Of a stretch of DNA of 64,000 nt, positions 26,293 to 34,336 are shown one piece after another. The notes under the pieces are model-generated. The model was not told where the DNA came from. It ran no database searches and was given only the letters and a program-made list of their open reading frames with translations. Numbering within the stretch: position 1 is the stretch's first letter; each line of letters starts with the position of its first letter. This stretch comes from Arthrobacter celericrescens (GTDB lineage Bacteria > Actinomycetota > Actinomycetes > Actinomycetales > Micrococcaceae). The DNA lies in contig NZ_QYLP01000050.1 of the NCBI RefSeq assembly GCF_003614925.1, positions 62,001 to 126,000 of the forward strand, read 5' to 3'. The position numbers were made by a program, and so were the translations under genes.

Positions 26293-27105
26293 ATGCCCGC
26301 AAACACCGTGCCCACGCTGCACGACCTGGACCTCAGCGTCCGGGGAACAGCAGTGAAACTCTCCTGCCTCAGCGGCAGCGGCAACGGCATCCCCACCGTG
26401 TTCCTGCACGGCTTCGGATCCACCAAGGAGGACTACGCCGATTTTGCCGTGCATCCTGCTGTGGCGGGCCGGCCGTTCTTCGCCTACGACGCCCCGGGTT
26501 GCGGGGAGTCCGGCTGCGACGATCTCGGTCGGATTTCCATCCCCTTCCTGGTGGACACCGCACTGGCCGCCTTGGATGCGCGGGGGATCGGCCGCTTCCA
26601 CATGGTGGGCCATTCGATGGGCGGCCTGACCGCCCTCGTGCTTGCGGACCAGGTCCCGGAACGCGTGGCGAGCTTCGTGGACATCGAGGGGAATGTCGCC
26701 CCGGAAGACTGCTTCCTCAGCCGCCAGATCCTGCTGCATCCGAACGATGATCCGGAGGAGTTCTTCGCCGGTTTCGTGGCCCGCAACTACAGCGCGCCGC
26801 ACTATTCCAGCCGGCTGTACGCGGCAAGTGTCCGTCACAAGGTCAGGGCCGGGGCGGTGCGCGGCATCTTCGAGTCCATGGTGGACCTTTCGGACAATGC
26901 CGGCCTCATGGAGCGTTTCCTGGGCATGCCCTGCCCCCGCATGTTCATGTACGGCGAGCAGAACCGGACCCTGAGCTACCTGCCCCACCTGGCGGCCCGC
27001 GGCGTGGAACTCGCGGAGATCCCCTACAGCGCGCACTGGCCGATGTACTCCAACCCCGTGGCGATGTGGGAACGGATCGCGACGTTCCACGCGGCCGTTT
27101 CCTGA
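26293..27105 (+). CDS. Alpha/beta hydrolase
   Basis: 270 residues. FLHGFGSTKEDYADF (oxyanion loop), YDAPGCGESG, and GHSMGGLTALVLA nucleophile elbow (Ser in GHSMG), and a late AHWPMYSNP with the catalytic His. No signal peptide. ATG at 26293 has AAAGGA 6 bp upstream; a GTG at 26278 overlaps the upstream stop and would add five residues. Last gene of the RraA operon; probably hydrolyses an ester or amide of the pathway substrate. Confidence 0.85.
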   Translation: MPANTVPTLHDLDLSVRGTAVKLSCLSGSGNGIPTVFLHGFGSTKEDYADFAVHPAVAGRPFFAYDAPGCGESGCDDLGRISIPFLVDTALAALDARGIGRFHMVGHSMGGLTALVLADQVPERVASFVDIEGNVAPEDCFLSRQILLHPNDDPEEFFAGFVARNYSAPHYSSRLYAASVRHKVRAGAVRGIFESMVDLSDNAGLMERFLGMPCPRMFMYGEQNRTLSYLPHLAARGVELAEIPYSAHWPMYSNPVAMWERIATFHAAVS

Positions 27106-27207
27106 GCTGTTTTCTGCGGACGGCGGCCACGTCCACTCCGCCGACCAGGTCCTGCACGGCCGCGTCACGGACAGAACGCCGCTTGGGGCCGGAGGGGCCG
27201 GTCCCGG

Positions 27208-27213
27208 TATGAT
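27208..27213 (+). promoter_or_regulatory. Putative -10 element before the second HAD phosphatase
   Basis: TATGAT eight bases before the ATG at 27222, implying transcription starts at or just before the start codon; CCGGAGCC lies too close to the start to act as a usual ribosome site. No -35 recognised. Confidence 0.3.
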
Positions 27214-27221
27214 CCGGAGCC

Positions 27222-28103
27222 ATGAGCGCCGAGCCAAGCAGTGAGATCGCAGGCACCCCGAACCCCGCCGCCGAAGCCACCGTCCGCGCCGTCTTCCTCG
27301 ACGTGGACGGCACCTACGCGGACTACGGCGTGGTGCCCGCAGGCCACGTGCGTGCCGTTCGGGCAGCACGCGAGGCGGGCCACCGGGTGTTCCTGTGCAC
27401 CGGCCGGCCGGTCTCGATGCTGCCCGGGGCCATCCGCGGCGCAGGCTTCGACGGGCTCGTCGCCAGCGCGGGCGCCTATGTTGAGGTGGCCGGGGAGGTG
27501 CTCGTGGACCGCCGCTTCCCCGCGGACCTCGCGGCCCGCACGGTAGCCGCCCTCGATGCGCACCATGCCGTCTACGTCTTGGAAGCCCAGGAATCCCTGC
27601 ACGTGGCACCCGCGGCGGAGGAGCGGCTGCGCGCCATCATCGAGGAACACTTCCGGAAGGCGCCGGACGGCCGCGAGGTGGGAGCCTCCGCGATCCTGGG
27701 CTCGCTCGTACGCGTCCCGGACCTGGCCAAGGTACCGTTCTCCAAGGTCTCCGTGTTCGACTCCGCCGCCCCCATGCGGCGACTGGTCGAGGAGATCGGC
27801 GAGGGGATCGCCGTCGTCGAGAACTCCATCGCGGACGAAGGCCGGCACGCCGGCGAACTGTTCCAGCACGGCATCAGCAAGGCCGACGGCGTAGCCGCCG
27901 CGATCGCGCACCTGGGCATTTCGCGGGAAAACACCATCGCAGTGGGCGACGGCGAGAACGACCTTGAGATGGTCGCTTTCGCCGGCATCGGGGTCGCCAT
28001 CGAGGGATCCTCGCCCGAGCTGCTTGCCCTGGCCGACCGCACCGCCGCGCCCCCGCACCGCGAAGGACTCGTGGCGGCCTTCAAGGAGCTGGGACTCATC
28101 TGA
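27222..28103 (+). CDS. HAD superfamily (Cof-type) hydrolase
   Basis: 293 residues. Motif I AVFLDVDGTYADYG preceded by a 20-residue flexible tail, motif II VFLCTGRP, and motif IV VGDGENDLEMVAFAG. The cap insert follows the HAD-IIB layout. Third position Thr-Tyr instead of Thr-Leu in motif I is a minor variant. Predicted sugar- or nucleotide-phosphate phosphatase; substrate unknown. Stands alone downstream of the RraA operon. Confidence 0.88.
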   Translation: MSAEPSSEIAGTPNPAAEATVRAVFLDVDGTYADYGVVPAGHVRAVRAAREAGHRVFLCTGRPVSMLPGAIRGAGFDGLVASAGAYVEVAGEVLVDRRFPADLAARTVAALDAHHAVYVLEAQESLHVAPAAEERLRAIIEEHFRKAPDGREVGASAILGSLVRVPDLAKVPFSKVSVFDSAAPMRRLVEEIGEGIAVVENSIADEGRHAGELFQHGISKADGVAAAIAHLGISRENTIAVGDGENDLEMVAFAGIGVAIEGSSPELLALADRTAAPPHREGLVAAFKELGLI

Positions 28104-28279
28104 AGCCCTCCCGGGTGAAGACAAGGCCTGCTCCAATTCCTGCCGCGGGGCAGATAATTGATGAGTAAGTATGGCGTTGACTTCTGCCATGCACCTTACG
28201 ATGCGACGCCCCGCCGGGACGCTGTCACCGCTGGCCGGGCTGGCAGCGAGCCAGCCGGCGTATCGAATCGAGGAGCACC

Positions 28280-28744
28280 ATGTCCACGTTGAAAGAACGG
28301 CTGCACGCAGACGTCGTCAGCCACATGAAGGACGGCAACCGCGTGGCCTTGTCCGCCGTGCGCAATGTCCTGAGCGAGATCGACACCCGTGAGAAGGCGG
28401 GCAAGTCACCCATCCATCTGGACGACGCCCAGATCACGGCCATGCTGCAGAAAGAGGCCGCCAAGCGCCACGAGACCGCCCATATTTACGAAGAAGCGGG
28501 AGAAGCCGAGCGCGCAGCCACGGAGATCGCAGAGGCCGAGGTCATCGAGGCCTACCTGCCGGAACCGCTGACGGAGCTCGAGGTCGAGGCCATTGTCGAG
28601 GAGGCCATCGCTTCCCTCAGGGCCGACGGTGTGGAGCTGTCCCTCATGCACATGGGTTATGTCATGAAGCCGGTTACCGAGAAAGTTGCCGGCCGCTTCG
28701 ACGGCAAGGCGGTCAGCGAGATCGTCCGCAAGCGCCTCACGTAG
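28280..28744 (+). CDS. GatB/YqeY domain-containing protein
   Basis: 154 residues, helical protein matching the YqeY family: MSTLKERLHADVVSHMKDGN at the start, LSAVRNVLSEIDTREK, and the C-terminal tRNA-binding-like MGYVMKPVTEKVAGRFDGKAVSEIVRKRL. Related to the C-terminal domain of GatB; proposed to act on tRNA-associated amidation or mistranslation clearance, but the exact role is unproven. Clear ATG with GAGGAGC upstream. Confidence 0.92.
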   Translation: MSTLKERLHADVVSHMKDGNRVALSAVRNVLSEIDTREKAGKSPIHLDDAQITAMLQKEAAKRHETAHIYEEAGEAERAATEIAEAEVIEAYLPEPLTELEVEAIVEEAIASLRADGVELSLMHMGYVMKPVTEKVAGRFDGKAVSEIVRKRLT

Positions 28745-29033
28745 CGAAACGGATCGGCAGGACGTATGACGGCGGCCGGGCGGCCGCGGCTGACGGCGGC
28801 GGCCGCGCGAAGGAAAACCGCGAGCGCCAGCCTGCAGAGCTGCTGCGCTGGGAATCCGAGGGTGACGGGCACGTGGAGGCAACCGACGACGGCGGTTCGG
28901 CGGTGGTGCGCGAGGGCATCTGGGCGCGTGCCTCCGGCGTCCGGAAACTATCGGGCGTTAGTGCGGTCGCTTGCCTGACACGGCGTTTCAGCGGCGCCAA
29001 TGGGTGGTTCCCGCCTTGGTGCGTCTTGCGGTC
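28745..29033. other. Intergenic stretch, possible gene relic
   Basis: No convincing gene. One plus-strand frame stays open for 96 codons (28747 to a TAG at 29035) with protein-like composition (LLRWESEGDGHVEATDDGG) but no start codon or ribosome site, so it may be the remains of a gene or chance. Nothing else recognised. Confidence 0.3.
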
Positions 29034-30788
29034 TTAGAAGGGCGGTGGGTTCGGGTCACTACTCAGGCCCGGGTCCTTGAACGGGGATGTGAGGCCCGGG
29101 GTGTTTGGTCCGGTGTTTGTTGGCAGTGTTGGGTAGGTGGCCGGTGTTGGGGGTTCGTCTGAATATCTCCGGCCAGTGGGGCTGGTCCACTCGAGGACCC
29201 CGGACCCGACCTGCCGGACCGACCAGCCTGTGTGGTGCTTGAGCATGTGATGGCGGCGGCACAAGCCTGCGAGGTTGCCGAAGTGCGTAGCCCCGCCGAA
29301 GGCCGCATCCACGGTGTGGTCGAGGTCCAGTTCACTGGCCTTGATGCCGCACCCCGGGAAACGGCAGCGTGAATCGCGTGCCCTGAGCAGCCGCCGCAGG
29401 TCTTCGTTGGGCCGGTACCGGTCCACGGCCAGCACAGAACCGTTCGTCGGGTCAGTGAATACCCGGTTCCATCCTGTTGCCATCCCGGCCAGAAACCGCG
29501 CCGTGTCGGTGTCGATCGGGTGCCGCCCGTCGAGCTCGGCCGGGACAGGGTTGGCCGTCCCGGATGGGCTGGTGTCGGCATCGGGTCCGTTGCCTGGGGC
29601 GGTCCCGGGTTCGACCGCTTCCTTGGCCGCGGCGTCTACTGTGCCGGTGGGGTGCCTGGTGCCGGTGGGCCGTCCAATGCCGGCGGGGGTCTCGCCGGCG
29701 GATTCTCTACTGCCCATCAGGGTCGCCGCCGGCACGGTGACGTCGATCCTTGCCATGATCGCAGCCAGCACTCCTTCGGTGGTGTCGTGTCCTGAGGGGG
29801 CCCCGCGCAGCATCATGTCCGCGAGCAGGTCGGCACGGAGCTGATCCAGCGACCGGCCTTGGGCAGACGGGTGGCTGTCAGCCTCGTCTCCGGGTCCGCG
29901 GTCTGTGTTTGCGCCAGCTGCGCCGGTCTCCCCGCCATCGGCACCGCAGCGGTTGCCAGCGCCCGCAGCCGTGGATGCGCCGGCATGAGTGCCCGGGCCG
30001 CCACTTACGCAATTACCGGTGCCCGGGACGGCGCCCGTGCCTGTGCGGCCATCGTCGCCGCAGCGGTTGCCAGCGCCGGCAGGTACAGCCGCGTCTGCGT
30101 AGGCGCGGGCCATCCGGGTAAGCCGGTCGTGGATTCCGTACGCGACCACAGCGGGCAGCACGGCCCCGAGTTCGGCCATGCCGTCCGGCAAGGGGTTCAC
30201 CCACACCCTGCGTTCTTCCCGCGCCCGCTCGTGCCGATCTGCCAGCGGTTCGGAGTGGGCTTTCTCGGCCTCCCGGACCGCCACACGCCGCAGCCGTGAG
30301 GGTGCCTGCCGCTCCGCGCACCCCACCGCGGCGTCCTCGTACTGGGCGCGTGCGTCCGCATCAGAGAGCACAGTCCCGACGTCCTGGATCACCCGGGCAT
30401 GCGCCAGGCTGATCCTGCCGGCGGCCAATGCATCGAAGGTCAAGGGAAAGCTGGCAATGAGTTCGGACGCCTGGCCCTTCTGGCGCTGCACCGTCCGGTC
30501 ACTCATGCGCGTCGCGGCCGCAATCTCCCCCGCCACCGCACGCTGGGCCAGCTCAGCGGTCCGGGAGTCCCAGCCCGCAACCTGCGCACCGCCGTCGGGC
30601 TCCATCGAGACCGCCACCCGGGAGGCTATGGCCAGCAACCCCTCGCGGACCGCCTGCAACCGAGCCAAGACAACCTCGACAGACTCCAGCGCAGACACCA
30701 CCTCGGCCAGCGCATCAACAGGGACGACGTCCGTCCCCTCCTGCGCTTCCCGGGACGAAGCCGCCCCGGTCCGGGTGGTGTTTTCCAT
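29034..30788 (-). CDS. DUF222 / HNH endonuclease family protein (13E12-repeat type)
   Basis: 584 residues. N-terminal DUF222 helical region (ALESVEVVLARLQAVREGL, ALAAGRISLAHARVIQD) and a C-terminal HNH nuclease motif (SRCRFPGCGIKASELDLDH through LCRRHHMLKHHTG) with two Cys and the metal-binding His set. This family is abundant in actinobacteria and behaves as a repeated, probably mobile or self-spreading nuclease. The middle third is Gly/Thr-rich disordered sequence with repeats (20-bp direct repeat at 29944-29963 and 30058-30077). ATG at 30788 lies 1 bp from AAAGG; TTG at 30800 is an alternative start. Confidence 0.85.
   Translation of the reverse strand: MENTTRTGAASSREAQEGTDVVPVDALAEVVSALESVEVVLARLQAVREGLLAIASRVAVSMEPDGGAQVAGWDSRTAELAQRAVAGEIAAATRMSDRTVQRQKGQASELIASFPLTFDALAAGRISLAHARVIQDVGTVLSDADARAQYEDAAVGCAERQAPSRLRRVAVREAEKAHSEPLADRHERAREERRVWVNPLPDGMAELGAVLPAVVAYGIHDRLTRMARAYADAAVPAGAGNRCGDDGRTGTGAVPGTGNCVSGGPGTHAGASTAAGAGNRCGADGGETGAAGANTDRGPGDEADSHPSAQGRSLDQLRADLLADMMLRGAPSGHDTTEGVLAAIMARIDVTVPAATLMGSRESAGETPAGIGRPTGTRHPTGTVDAAAKEAVEPGTAPGNGPDADTSPSGTANPVPAELDGRHPIDTDTARFLAGMATGWNRVFTDPTNGSVLAVDRYRPNEDLRRLLRARDSRCRFPGCGIKASELDLDHTVDAAFGGATHFGNLAGLCRRHHMLKHHTGWSVRQVGSGVLEWTSPTGRRYSDEPPTPATYPTLPTNTGPNTPGLTSPFKDPGLSSDPNPPPF
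29944..30077. repeat. 20-bp direct repeat inside the HNH gene
   Basis: Identical 20-mers at 29944-29963 and 30058-30077 encode two AGAGNRCG segments of the flexible linker. Internal duplication in a low-complexity region. Confidence 0.8.
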
Positions 30789-30951
30789 GCCTTTATTCAA
30801 ACAAGGGGGTCGGACATTTTAGCCCCATGAGTTAGCCCCGTGACGGGAAGCGCGTTCGGCCGGGACCTCGTGCTGGGCTTAAGGCCCGCGCCGCCCCCGA
30901 ACAGTCGGCAGAGCAATGCCGAGCCCGCCGAGCCTGGCCCGCAGCCATCCG

Positions 30952-31075
30952 GAGCGGCCGGTACCTTCGTGCCGCAGTCGCCCCGCGGAGCCCCGCGCTG
31001 CGCGTCCCGCCCCTCCCCGCCCCGCGAAGCCCGCCTCGCCCCGCCCCGCCCCGAGCGGCCGGTACCTTCGTGCCG
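30952..31075. repeat. Pair of 23-bp direct repeats flanking CCCCGC-rich DNA
   Basis: Positions 30952-30974 and 31053-31075 are identical, beginning GAGCGGCC and containing GGTACC and TTCGTGCCG. The pair brackets a 78-bp low-complexity stretch. Confidence 0.85.
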
Positions 31076-31124
31076 AAGCTCGCCCCGAGCCAACCCCTAA
31101 CCCCGTCCCAAAAAAATTTACTAA

Positions 31125-31150
31125 GTTTACTGATTATTTTTTCCGGAAAG
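31125..31150 (+). promoter_or_regulatory. Possible SigB-type promoter upstream of the SDR gene
   Basis: GTTTAC (31125-31130), a 14-bp A+T-rich spacer, then GGAAAG (31145-31150). The -35 agrees with 5/6 of the sigma-B GTTTAA and the -10 with 3/6 of GGGTAT. The -10 match is weak. A SigB-like factor is encoded at 49808. Confidence 0.25.
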
Positions 31151-31266
31151 CATGGACTAGCCCCGCGCCCGCCGTTAGCGTCGAAAGAGTGGACGTTGTC
31201 ATAACGGCACCTTCCACCGAACTCAGAATCCCTTGACGGGCATCCCAGCAGACAAGCAGGTGGACT

Positions 31267-32196
31267 ATGAGCGACCCGCAGCAGCACGTATCGCAACAGA
31301 CCCCCGATAACGCCCTTGAAGCACCGCCCCAGGACCCGCGCGGTGGCTACCCCAGGGGTCCTTTCCCCAAACAGGAACAGGAACAGCCCGGACTCACGGA
31401 GAAAACCGATCCCACGCCTGACCACGGCGAAAGCAGCTACGAAGGCCACGGCCGGTTGGACGGCAAGGCCGCCCTGATTACCGGAGGGGACTCCGGAATC
31501 GGCAGGGCGGTGGCGATCGCGTTCGCCAGGGAGGGCGCCGACGTCGCGATTTCCTACCTTCCGGAAGAAGAGGCGGACGCAAGGGCCACCGCGGCCCTCA
31601 TCCAGGAGGCCGGTCGGCGCTCCCTGCTGCTCGCCGGTGACGGGCGTGAGGAACAGTTCAGCACGGAGATCGTCGAAAAGACCGTGGACGAATTCGGCCG
31701 GCTCGACGTCCTGGTCCTGAACGCGGCCTACCAGAAGAACCGCGACAGCCTCGATTCGACGCCCACGGAGGAGTTCGACCGGGTCTTCAAAACCAACCTC
31801 TACAGCCTGATTTGGAGCGCGCAAGCGGCTATTCCGCACATGGAGCCCGGCGCGTCGATCATCACCACCGCGTCGATCCAGGCCTTCAATCCCTCGCCGG
31901 GCCTGTTCGATTACGCGATGACCAAAGCCGCGCAGGTGGCGTTCACCAAGGCGCTCGCGCAGGAGCTCGGGCCGAAGGGCATCCGCGTGAACGCCGTCGC
32001 GCCCGGGCCCATCTGGACTCCGCTGATCCCGGCCACCGATTGGCCCGACCACCTGCCCGAGTTCGGGCAGGACACACCCCTGGGCCGGCCGGGGCAGCCC
32101 GCCGAACTGGCCGCCGCGTACGTGCTGCTGGCGTCCAATGAGGGATCGTACATCTCCGGCGCCGTGCTCCCCGTGACGGGCGGCAAGGGTCTCTAG
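31267..32196 (+). CDS. Short-chain dehydrogenase/reductase, general-stress type (YghA/YdaD-like)
   Basis: 309 residues. An unstructured 60-residue N-terminal segment precedes the SDR Rossmann fold: TGGDSGIGRAVAIAFAREGADV, LNAAYQ (variant of NNAG), TTASIQAFNPSPGLFDYAMTKAAQVAF with Tyr-x3-Lys and catalytic Ser. This long-N-terminus subgroup includes stress proteins with a NAD(P)-dependent reductase fold; substrate is unknown. Followed after 24 bp by an acidic protein, both possibly stress-induced. Confidence 0.9.
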   Translation: MSDPQQHVSQQTPDNALEAPPQDPRGGYPRGPFPKQEQEQPGLTEKTDPTPDHGESSYEGHGRLDGKAALITGGDSGIGRAVAIAFAREGADVAISYLPEEEADARATAALIQEAGRRSLLLAGDGREEQFSTEIVEKTVDEFGRLDVLVLNAAYQKNRDSLDSTPTEEFDRVFKTNLYSLIWSAQAAIPHMEPGASIITTASIQAFNPSPGLFDYAMTKAAQVAFTKALAQELGPKGIRVNAVAPGPIWTPLIPATDWPDHLPEFGQDTPLGRPGQPAELAAAYVLLASNEGSYISGAVLPVTGGKGL

Positions 32197-32220
32197 TTGT
32201 CAACGAAAGGGAGGAACACC

Positions 32221-32649
32221 ATGGAGCAGGATCGCAGGAACCCCGAAGAGGAAGCGGGCGGCTACGGAACGCCCACGGTGGAGCAGGAAATGGGCGGGCT
32301 CGTCGCGCAGGACCGCCCCGAGCAAGCCATTGACGAGGCCGGGCTCGAGGAGGAACGGGGCGAAGGGGGCGGCTACCCGGGCGGCGCGCCGGACCTGAGC
32401 CACCTCGGAGACGAGGACGCCGACAGCGCCGGCGAGCCAGGAGCCGGGCGCATGGGCGGCACGGAAGACCAGGCCAAGGCGGAGCAGGATAGTGCCGAGC
32501 CGGATGTCATCCTGCCGTCCGCCGACGCTCCCATGGACGCCGGAAACACCGATGCTGACCCAGAGCCTGACGGCGGCGCAAGCGGGCTTCCGGACGAAAA
32601 GTCGCCCCGCGATGATGAGGACGAAGGCGAAAGGTTCGACGCCGGATAG
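32221..32649 (+). CDS. Acidic intrinsically disordered protein
   Basis: 142 residues, almost all Glu, Asp, Gly, Pro and Ala, with no hydrophobic core; ends GERFDAG. ATG at 32221 has a strong AAAGGGAGG ribosome site. No domain recognised. Composition resembles hydrophilin-like stress or desiccation proteins; pairing with a stress-type SDR supports this as inference. Real gene judged from RBS and position. Confidence 0.65.
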   Translation: MEQDRRNPEEEAGGYGTPTVEQEMGGLVAQDRPEQAIDEAGLEEERGEGGGYPGGAPDLSHLGDEDADSAGEPGAGRMGGTEDQAKAEQDSAEPDVILPSADAPMDAGNTDADPEPDGGASGLPDEKSPRDDEDEGERFDAG

Positions 32650-32659
32650 CCGGCCGGCG

Positions 32660-32717
32660 CTCCCGGCCGGCGGTACCTGGCGGCGCTAGCGCGTCAGCAC
32701 TCCCGGCCGGCGGTACC
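32660..32717. repeat. 18-bp direct repeats containing GGTACC (element copy 1, 5' part)
   Basis: CTCCCGGCCGGCGGTACC occurs at 32660-32677 and 32700-32717, starting 11 bp after the stop codon of the acidic protein. Forms the front part of the composite element shared with 60831-60910. Confidence 0.8.
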
Positions 32718-32730
32718 GCCAAGGCCGGTT

Positions 32731-32785
32731 CATCCTGCAGATCAGGTGGGTCTCACGCGGCTCTGGTCGCCTGATCTGCAGGATC
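32731..32785. repeat. Palindromic hairpin element, copy 1
   Basis: Arms 32732-32746 (ATCCTGCAGATCAGG) and 32770-32784 are perfect 15-bp inverted repeats with a 23-nt loop. A near-identical hairpin with the same outer arms lies at 60854-60910. Between convergent genes, so it may act as a terminator or be a REP-like repeat. Confidence 0.8.
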
Positions 32786-32863
32786 GATTCGCTGCCCTCG
32801 GGTTTCAGCCGTCGCCCGCGGGCTCAAGTCGCTGCCCGCAGGATTGCTGGGTAGAAGAGACTG

Positions 32864-34216
32864 CTACCGCTTCTTCGGGTGCCGCTTCGCCGCGGCGTTG
32901 ATTGCCGACTTCGCGGCCGGCGGCAGCCCCGCGGTTTCCGTTTCGGGCTCGGCGGCGGTGCCGCGTGCCTTCGCGACGGCCCGCATGCCGTGGTAGATCA
33001 CCAGGGCCGCGGCGGAACCCAGCGCAATGCCGGTGAACTTCAGTTCGCCGATGGTCCAGGTGTAGTCCGCGATGCCGATGATCAGGGCGACGGCGGCCGT
33101 GGTCAGGTTCACGGGGTTGGAGAAGTTGACCTTGTTCTGCACCCAGATCTTCACGCCCAGGATGCCGATCATGCCGTACAGCATGGTGGCCGCGCCGCCC
33201 AGCACCCCGGCCGGGACGGTGGCAATCAGTTCGCCGAACTTCGGCGAGAAGCTCAGCAGGATCGCGAACACGCCCGCCACCCAGTAGGCCGCCGTCGAAT
33301 ACACCTTGGTGGCGGCCATGACGCCGATGTTCTCCGCGTAGGTGGTGGTGCCGGAGCCGCCGCCGAAACCGGCGAGGACGGTCGCGGCGCCGTCGGCGAT
33401 CAGTGCCCGGCCGGAGACGTCGTCGAGGTTCCGCCCGGTCATCGTGGCAACCGACTTCACGTGTCCCACGTTCTCGGCCACCAGCACCAGGACAACCGGA
33501 ACGAACAGCCCCACCACTCCCAGGTGGAATTCCGGCGTCTGGAAATGCGGCAGCCCGATCCAGGCGGCGGCGTCCATCTTGGAATAGTCCACTTCGCCGC
33601 GCGCCATGGCCGTGAGGTAGCCGACCACGACGCCCACCAGGATGCTCAGGCGGCCCAGGATCCCGCGGAACAGCACGCCGACCAGGATGATCACCACGAG
33701 GGTCACCAGCGCCGTGACGGGTGCCTTGTCGAAGTTCACCTTCGCGGCCGGAGTCAGGTTCAGGCCGATCAGCGCCACGACGGCACCCGTGACGATCGGC
33801 GGCATGGTCCGGTTGATCCATTCCGCGCCGAACTTGTGCACCACCGCGCCGATCAGGGCCAGGACGACGCCGGCCAGCACCACTCCGCCGAGCGCTCCGG
33901 CCACGCCGTACTGCTGCTGGGACGCCATGATGGGCGCGATGAACGCGAAGCTGGAGCCGAGGTAGCTGGGCACCCGGCCCTGCGTGATGACCAGGAACAG
34001 CAGGGTGCCGATGCCGGAGAACAGCAGGGTGGTGGCCGGCGGCATGCCCGTGATGATGGGCACCAGGAACGTGGCGCCGAACATCGCCACCACGTGCTGC
34101 ATGCCGACGCCGATGGTCAACGGCCAGGCCAGGCGCTCCTCGGGCGCCACCACGTGGCCGGGGCGGATGGTCTTGCCGTTGCCGTGGAGCTTCCATTTGA
34201 CGCCGAGCATGCTCAT
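32864..34216 (-). CDS. Uracil/xanthine permease (NCS2 family)
   Basis: 450 residues with about 12-14 hydrophobic helices. The UraA-type start (GHVVAPEERLAWPLTIGVGMQHVVAMFGATFLVP) and a QGRVPSYLGSSFAF segment are typical of uracil permeases; GFGGGSGTTTYAENIGVMAATKVYS is the NCS2 signature. Proton symporter for a nucleobase, most likely uracil. Stands alone on the minus strand. With the RutE-like reductase at 36097 it hints at pyrimidine salvage, but that is weak. Confidence 0.93.
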   Translation of the reverse strand: MSMLGVKWKLHGNGKTIRPGHVVAPEERLAWPLTIGVGMQHVVAMFGATFLVPIITGMPPATTLLFSGIGTLLFLVITQGRVPSYLGSSFAFIAPIMASQQQYGVAGALGGVVLAGVVLALIGAVVHKFGAEWINRTMPPIVTGAVVALIGLNLTPAAKVNFDKAPVTALVTLVVIILVGVLFRGILGRLSILVGVVVGYLTAMARGEVDYSKMDAAAWIGLPHFQTPEFHLGVVGLFVPVVLVLVAENVGHVKSVATMTGRNLDDVSGRALIADGAATVLAGFGGGSGTTTYAENIGVMAATKVYSTAAYWVAGVFAILLSFSPKFGELIATVPAGVLGGAATMLYGMIGILGVKIWVQNKVNFSNPVNLTTAAVALIIGIADYTWTIGELKFTGIALGSAAALVIYHGMRAVAKARGTAAEPETETAGLPPAAKSAINAAAKRHPKKR

Positions 34217-34336
34217 GGCAGGGGCCTTCCTCAGAAGAAATAACGGGGGTTCGCTGCCACTTTACCCCTGAAATGCGAGGCCCGCTTTACGTGATTTGAC
34301 GCGAGTAACGGACGTAGAACGGGCCCCGCAACGGAC

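Larger units (their letters stand above)
30801..31266. other. GC-rich repeat-bearing intergenic region with A+T-rich promoter segment
   Basis: No gene supported; frames of 86-106 codons here are C-tract artefacts. A 23-bp direct repeat occurs at 30952-30974 and 31053-31075 around GGTACC. Between them lies CCCCGC-rich low-complexity DNA (about 30975-31050). From 31110 the sequence turns A+T-rich and likely holds the promoter of the SDR gene. Confidence 0.6.

Noticed and set aside
26290..27609. Minus-strand frame covering the intergenic region before the second HAD gene
   Set aside because: No ribosome site or motif; antisense to the hydrolase and HAD genes.
28766..28978. 70-codon plus-strand frame after yqeY
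   Set aside because: Arg/Ser/Ala-rich with no start signal; a neighbouring frame is more protein-like.
30840..31236. Overlapping frames in the CCCCGC-rich spacer
   Set aside because: Pure low-complexity Pro/Arg/Ala artefacts.
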